Below are positions 6,430-9,448 of a stretch of 9,448 bases of DNA, piece by piece. The translations under genes and the position numbers were made by a program. This DNA is from an uncultured Rothia sp. (GTDB taxonomy: Bacteria; Actinomycetota; Actinomycetes; Actinomycetales; Micrococcaceae). Numbering within the stretch: the first letter of the stretch is position 1; each line of letters starts with the position of its first letter. Under the pieces are notes generated by a model that ran no database searches, had not been told where the DNA came from, and saw only the letters and a list, made by a program, of their open reading frames with translations. The DNA lies in the NCBI GenBank assembly GCA_937935205.1, contig CALGXU010000505.1, forward strand, positions 1-9,448, read 5' to 3'.

Positions 6430-6479
6430 GCGTCCCCGCTACCGCGCCAAACCTATGGAAGGTTCGGCGGGCGGGGCGC
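6430..6479 (+). promoter_or_regulatory. Long imperfect hairpin between hom and thrC
   Basis: GCG, CCCCGC and the CCGCGCC block (6430-6448) pair with GGCGG, GCGGGG and CGC (6466-6479), with bulges at T6433, TA 6440-6441 and one extra base in the CCGCGCC block. The apex is AACCT/AGGTT (6450-6454 with 6460-6464) around a 5-base loop. The base of the stem ends 8 bases before the thrC Shine-Dalgarno sequence (6488-6493). No T tract follows, so it may tune read-through or protect mRNA ends rather than stop transcription fully. Confidence 0.55.
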
Positions 6480-6499
6480 CAAGATTGAAGGAGAAGCCA

Positions 6500-7600
6500 A
6501 TGGCACACGTGTGGCAGGGCGTTATCAATGAGTACCGTGACCGTCTGCCTTTCGCGGACGATGTGAAGGCTGTGACCCTGGGTGAGGGTGGTACCCCGCT
6601 GATTCACGCGCCGGCTCTGTCTGCTGAGACCGGTAACACTGTTTACCTGAAGTTTGAGGGTATGAACCCGACCGGTTCGTTCAAGGACCGCGGTATGACC
6701 AGCGCGATGACCGCCGCTAAGCGTGACGGTGCGAAGGCTGTTGTGTGTGCTTCGACCGGTAACACTTCCGCTTCGGCTGCTGCGTACGCTCTGCAGGCTG
6801 GTATGCGCTGTGCAGTGCTGGTTCCGGACGGCAAGATTTCTATGGGTAAGCTGTCTCAGGCTATCGCTCACGGTGCTGACATCATTCAGATTGACGGCAA
6901 CTTCGATAACTGCCTGGAGATTGCTCGCAAGCTCAGCGAGAACTACCCGGTGTTCCTGGTGAACTCGGTCAACCCTTACCGTATTGAGGGTCAGAAGACC
7001 GGTTCGTTCGAGGTTGTTGACACCCTGGGTGACGCTCCCGATTACCACCTGCTGCCGGTTGGCAATGCGGGTAACATCACCGCGTACTGGAAGGGCTACA
7101 AGGAGTACTCGGAGCCTTACACCAACCGTGACGGTAAGGTTCTGGAGCCGGTTGCAACCAAGCGTCCGATCATGTGGGGTTTCCAGGCTGCTGGTGCTGC
7201 ACCGATCGTTGCTGGTCACCCGATTGAGGCTCCTGAGACCATTGCGACCGCGATCCGTATCGGTAACCCCGCGTCGTGGGAGAAGGCTGAAGCTGCTCGT
7301 GACGAGTCCGGCGGCGTGATTGAGGCTGTCACCGATGAGGAGATTCTGGAGGCGCACCGCTGGCTGTCTGCCCGCGAGGGTGTCTTCGTGGAGCCGGCTT
7401 CGGCTGCTGGCGTTGCGGGTCTGTTGAAGAAGCACCGCGCCGGTGAAGCTCCCGAGGGTAAGACCATCGTGATTACCGTGACCGGCCATGGTCTGAAGGA
7501 CCCGCAGTGGGCTCTTGAGGCTGTTAACGGTGTGAAGGTTGAGCCGACTAAGGCTCCCTTCGACGTGGTTGCTGTGGCAGATATTCTTGATTTGAACTAG
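6500..7600 (+). CDS. thrC: Threonine synthase
   Basis: A 366-residue fold-type II PLP enzyme that converts O-phospho-L-homoserine to L-threonine and phosphate, the last step of the threonine branch. The PLP lysine is K62 in NPTGSFKDRG (56-65). CASTGNTSASAAAYA (83-97) is the substrate and cofactor loop. PVGNAGN (186-192) is the glycine-rich phosphate-binding run. GFQAAGAAP (227-235) and EPASAAGVAG (298-307) are conserved further on. The length matches the short actinobacterial type. I chose the ATG at 6500 because AAGGAG (6488-6493) lies 6 bases upstream and the protein begins with the usual AHVWQGVINEYR. An in-frame ATG at 6455 would lie in the loop of the intergenic hairpin and add 15 residues with no support. 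T-ending codons and CCG for proline are frequent here compared with argS. Confidence 0.98.
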   Translation: MAHVWQGVINEYRDRLPFADDVKAVTLGEGGTPLIHAPALSAETGNTVYLKFEGMNPTGSFKDRGMTSAMTAAKRDGAKAVVCASTGNTSASAAAYALQAGMRCAVLVPDGKISMGKLSQAIAHGADIIQIDGNFDNCLEIARKLSENYPVFLVNSVNPYRIEGQKTGSFEVVDTLGDAPDYHLLPVGNAGNITAYWKGYKEYSEPYTNRDGKVLEPVATKRPIMWGFQAAGAAPIVAGHPIEAPETIATAIRIGNPASWEKAEAARDESGGVIEAVTDEEILEAHRWLSAREGVFVEPASAAGVAGLLKKHRAGEAPEGKTIVITVTGHGLKDPQWALEAVNGVKVEPTKAPFDVVAVADILDLN

Positions 7601-7617
7601 TCTGTTCATACTACGAT

Positions 7618-7654
7618 GTGCACTCCGTCCCGCATTTTGCGGGGCGGGGTGCAC
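7618..7654 (+). terminator. Strong 16-bp stem-loop between thrC and thrB
   Basis: GTGCACTCCGTCCCGC (7618-7633) pairs over its whole length with the arm at 7639-7654, with two G-T wobbles and the loop ATTTT. It begins 17 bases after the thrC stop. There is no immediate U tract, but a T-rich stretch follows from 7670. It may be an actinobacterial-type terminator, partial attenuator or stabiliser. If it terminates fully, thrB needs its own promoter in 7655-7712, where I see no clear one. Confidence 0.6.
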
Positions 7655-7724
7655 CTGCATGACAGCCCCTTTTTGTATCTTTCACCTATTCACTCATTAC
7701 GTCACCGATCGCGAGGTTCTTCTC

Positions 7725-8693
7725 ATGTCTTCCCTGCATATTTCTGATATTCCGGTGGGCGCGTCCGTTAAGGTTCGCGTTCCCGCTACGAGCGCTAACC
7801 TGGGCCCCGGCTATGACAGCATGGGTTTGGGCCTTGGCTTCTATGATGAGCTGGTTGTTGAGCGTATTGAGTCCGGCCTGGAGTTTGAGCTCAGCGGTGA
7901 GGGTAGCGCGGATGTTCCTCGCGATGAGAGCCACCTGGTTTTGCAGGCGATGAAGGCTGGTTTTGCGGCGGCTGGTTTGGATGAACTGCCGCCGGTGAAG
8001 CTGATTGCTGATAATAAGATTCCGCATTCTCGCGGTATGGGTTCTTCGGCGTCGGCTATTGTGGCGGGCGTGGCTGCGGCGAGCGGTCTGCTGCCTGAGG
8101 AACACCGCCTGAGCCGTGAGCAGATGCTGCAGGTCGCCTCCGATATGGAGGGCCACCCGGATAACGTGGCTCCGGCGATTTACGGTAACCTGTCGGTGTC
8201 CTGGGGTGAGATGGGCAACTGGAAGACCCTGATTATTCCGGTGCATCCTGAGGTTCACCCTGTGGTGGCTGTGCCCGATTATGAGGTGTCGACGAAGCTT
8301 GCTCGTTCGCTGATTCCTGAGGAGATACCCCACGTTGAGGCGGTGGCGAACTCGGCTCGTGCGGCGCTGCTGGTGCGCACTCTCTCTGATGCTCCCGAGT
8401 ACCTGATGGATGCGACCGTGGATTACCTGCATCAAGGTTACCGTGTGACCGCGATGGAGCCGTCGGCTGCGCTGGTTGCGTACCTGCGCGGTCAGGGTTT
8501 TGCGGCGGTGATTTCTGGTGCTGGCCCGACTGTTTTGACCTTTGCACACGGCGATGAGCAGGTGCGACAGGTTCAGGAGGCGATTGCCGAGTTTGAGGCG
8601 ACTCACCCTTGTAGCGCTATTGTGGATCGCCGCCTGAACTGGCGGGTTCTTCCCCTTGAAATTGATACTGAAGGTGTTATAGTTACTCAGTAG
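7725..8693 (+). CDS. thrB: Homoserine kinase
   Basis: A 322-residue GHMP-family kinase that phosphorylates L-homoserine with ATP to O-phosphohomoserine, the substrate of ThrC. The three family motifs are present. Motif 1 is PATSANLGPGYDSMGLGL (20-37). The ATP-loop motif 2 is PHSRGMGSSASAIVAG (100-115). Motif 3 is AVISGAGPTVL (261-271). MEGHPDNVAPAIYG (141-154) is the conserved central segment. I chose the ATG at 7725 because GAGG (7713-7716) lies 8 bases upstream and the protein then begins close to motif 1. An in-frame ATG at 7659 would add a 22-residue hydrophobic lead lying just past the thrC hairpin and is unlikely. thrB follows thrC after 124 bases. The stop codon itself forms part of a hairpin (8691-8713). 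Confidence 0.97.
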   Translation: MSSLHISDIPVGASVKVRVPATSANLGPGYDSMGLGLGFYDELVVERIESGLEFELSGEGSADVPRDESHLVLQAMKAGFAAAGLDELPPVKLIADNKIPHSRGMGSSASAIVAGVAAASGLLPEEHRLSREQMLQVASDMEGHPDNVAPAIYGNLSVSWGEMGNWKTLIIPVHPEVHPVVAVPDYEVSTKLARSLIPEEIPHVEAVANSARAALLVRTLSDAPEYLMDATVDYLHQGYRVTAMEPSAALVAYLRGQGFAAVISGAGPTVLTFAHGDEQVRQVQEAIAEFEATHPCSAIVDRRLNWRVLPLEIDTEGVIVTQ

Positions 8694-8713
8694 GACGTTA
8701 TTAGTTCGTCCTA
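8691..8713 (+). promoter_or_regulatory. Hairpin that includes the thrB stop codon
   Basis: TAGGACG (8691-8697) pairs perfectly with CGTCCTA (8707-8713) around a 9-base loop. The first three bases of the stem are the thrB stop codon. No T tract follows. A terminating ribosome would prevent it from folding, so it could only form behind or without translation. Confidence 0.5.
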
Positions 8714-8779
8714 TGTTGAGGTTCGCCCGTCGTTCAATGTAGACCGTCGATACTATCCTTCGTAACGTACTTCCGTTTT

Positions 8780-8825
8780 CCCTGATGCCTCAGATGCTTT
8801 TGTATCTGAGCGGGAGCCGGCAGGG
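8780..8825 (+). promoter_or_regulatory. Stem-loop downstream of thrB, possible terminator
   Basis: CTCAGAT (8789-8795) pairs perfectly with ATCTGAG (8804-8810) around an 8-base T-rich loop. An outer CCCTG/CAGGG pairing (8780-8784 with 8821-8825) can enclose it. A G-rich run follows rather than T residues. It may end the thr transcript or be the first domain of the rho leader. Confidence 0.45.
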
Positions 8826-9060
8826 TTCGGGGGAGTGCCTTTAGGATTCATGTCTTTCTTTGTTTCTGACGCATAGGGGAAGACTTATCTGGGGGTTCGG
8901 TTTCGCGGCGGGTGCCCTTTCAAAGTGACCAATCCATCCTCTTCATCTTCCGTAGATGGTTCTTAGAGATGATGGTTTGGGCTTGCCCACATTTGTGATA
9001 GAGCGCCTTATCTTCCGTGTGTGCTCGCTGTGTCTGAATCAGCGGGTACGGTAAGAGACG

Positions 9061-9083
9061 CGAACCGCCTCCAGCGCGGTTCG
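9061..9083 (+). promoter_or_regulatory. 8-bp hairpin in the rho leader
   Basis: CGAACCGC (9061-9068) and GCGGTTCG (9076-9083) form a perfect stem with a 7-base loop. GAGGGAG follows instead of a T tract. It is one of the strongest structures in the gap and lies about 120 bases before the rho start. Confidence 0.45.
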
Positions 9084-9139
9084 AGGGAGTCGAAGGTGCA
9101 GACTGCTGTTTTCTTTCGGCAGTGTCTAAACCTTTGACC

Positions 9140-9151
9140 GCGCTATAGCGC
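9140..9151. repeat. 12-bp perfect palindrome GCGCTATAGCGC
   Basis: The sequence equals its own reverse complement and directly follows TTGACC (9134-9139), about 55 bases before the rho start codon. If TTGACC is a -35 element the palindrome would occupy the spacer, a common operator position. Function is not shown. Confidence 0.4.
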
Positions 9152-9205
9152 CCGCCCGATCTTTATTCTGAAGATTTTCAGGGCTTATAACCAAAGGAAT
9201 TGTAG

Positions 9206-9448
9206 TTGGCAAAGAATATTGTTGTCACCGATGAGTACGGTACGGCAGCTGCCGCACCGGAACTTGCGAACTTGAAGGTCGCGCAGCTGCGTGTCCTCGC
9301 CCAGCAGCTTGGTATCCGAGGCTATCTGAAGCTGAAGAAGGCTGAGCTGGTTCAGGCTCTTGAGGAGCATCAGCGTGGTGGCGCCGTAGCCGCTCCTGCT
9401 GCGCCCAAGGCTGAGACTCCCGCTGAAGCTGCTTCTGCTGAATCTGCT
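9206..9448 (+). CDS. rho: Transcription termination factor Rho, N-terminal part (cut by window edge)
   Basis: The first 81 codons of Rho, the hexameric RNA helicase that ends transcription at C-rich unstructured RNA. The helical Rho N-terminal (SAP-like) domain is visible at about residues 18-53, with LKVAQLRVLAQQLGIRGYLKL followed by KKAELVQALEEH. After it the sequence turns into an Ala/Pro/Glu-rich run (from about residue 58). This matches the start of the long low-complexity insertion known between this domain and the RNA-binding domain in actinobacterial Rho. The RNA-binding and ATPase domains lie beyond the window. The start is TTG at 9206, supported by AAAGGA 7 bases upstream (9193-9198) and by the N-terminus fitting Rho; no nearby ATG or GTG in frame is better. 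The gene is preceded by a 512-base gap. Confidence 0.9.
   Translation, partial: MAKNIVVTDEYGTAAAAPELANLKVAQLRVLAQQLGIRGYLKLKKAELVQALEEHQRGGAVAAPAAPKAETPAEAASAESA

Larger units (their letters stand above)
8694..9205 (+). other. Long non-coding region upstream of rho (probable rho leader)
   Basis: These 512 bases hold no supported gene. They contain the hairpins described at 8691-8713 and 8780-8825. A G-free, C-rich tract runs from 8928 to 8951. TGGGC-TT-GCCCA lies at 8978-8989. An 8-bp hairpin CGAACCGC/GCGGTTCG occupies 9061-9083, and an ACTGC/GCAGT hairpin with a T-rich loop lies near 9103-9125. There is a 12-bp palindrome at 9140-9151 and CTGAA-GATT-TTCAG at 9168-9181. A weak promoter is possible at TTGACC (9134-9139) with GATCTT (9158-9163). 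Long leaders with termination control are known for rho in several bacteria; that this one is regulated so is inference. Confidence 0.5.

Noticed and set aside
6455..6499. Upstream ATG extending thrC by 15 residues
   Set aside because: It falls in the loop of the intergenic hairpin and has no ribosome binding site. The ATG at 6500 has AAGGAG at ideal spacing.
7659..7724. Upstream ATG extending thrB by 22 residues
   Set aside because: It lies 5 bases past a strong hairpin without a ribosome binding site and adds a hydrophobic lead not expected in homoserine kinase. The ATG at 7725 has GAGG upstream.
1483..8606. Minus-strand open frames opposite every plus-strand gene (1483-2511, 2982-4532, 4895-6355, 6419-7660, 7686-8606)
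   Set aside because: Each mirrors a conserved enzyme gene. Sense-strand avoidance of codons such as TTA, CTA and TCA leaves the complementary frame free of stops. The translations are rich in His, Gln, Arg and Val and show no domain.
9185..9370. 61-codon minus-strand open frame opposite rho
   Set aside because: It is antisense to the conserved Rho N-terminal domain and has no upstream signals.

Overview
The window looks like a chromosomal housekeeping segment from a high-GC actinobacterium. The gene order (tRNA-Arg and argS diverging, then lysA, hom, thrC, thrB, rho) is the classic actinobacterial arrangement. The protein sequences and moderate-to-high GC content resemble Micrococcaceae, with a Rothia-like genus as my best guess. 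The genus is inference from memory of the family, not from a search.

Layout. On the left, on the minus strand, are the start of an unrecognised gene (1-123) and a zinc-independent MDR-family NAD(P)H/quinone-type oxidoreductase (138-1085). Upstream of the oxidoreductase is a repeat-rich control region (1098-1272). A minus-strand tRNA-Arg with anticodon CCG (1350-1423) follows, with a good intrinsic terminator (1271-1322). A 74-base gap then separates it from the plus-strand genes: argS (1498-3162), lysA (3246-4766), hom (5069-6358), thrC (6500-7600), thrB (7725-8693) and the first 81 codons of rho (9206 to the window end).

How the genes work together. argS charges arginine tRNAs and sits back to back with one of its substrates, tRNA-Arg(CCG). 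lysA catalyses the last step from meso-diaminopimelate to lysine. hom, thrC and thrB supply three steps of the other branch of the aspartate family: aspartate semialdehyde to homoserine (hom), homoserine to O-phosphohomoserine (thrB) and on to threonine (thrC). rho encodes the transcription termination factor.

Non-coding structure. Every gap between consecutive genes from argS to rho contains a stem-loop. Only the tRNA and lysA hairpins have an adjacent T tract. The others are GC-rich hairpins without one, two of them a short distance upstream of the next gene's start. The lysA-hom gap (302 bases) carries alternating CCTCA/TGAGG segments and two further hairpins. The thrB-rho gap (512 bases) carries several hairpins, a 12-bp palindrome and a G-free C-rich tract, which fits a self-regulated rho leader.

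All recognised protein genes look intact apart from the two cut by the window edges. I see no mobile element, CRISPR array, phage gene or clearly novel protein system. The points worth following up are regulatory: the repeats upstream of the oxidoreductase, the probable leaderless start of argS, the inter-gene hairpins, the hom and rho leaders, and a synonymous-codon shift across the plus-strand gene run.
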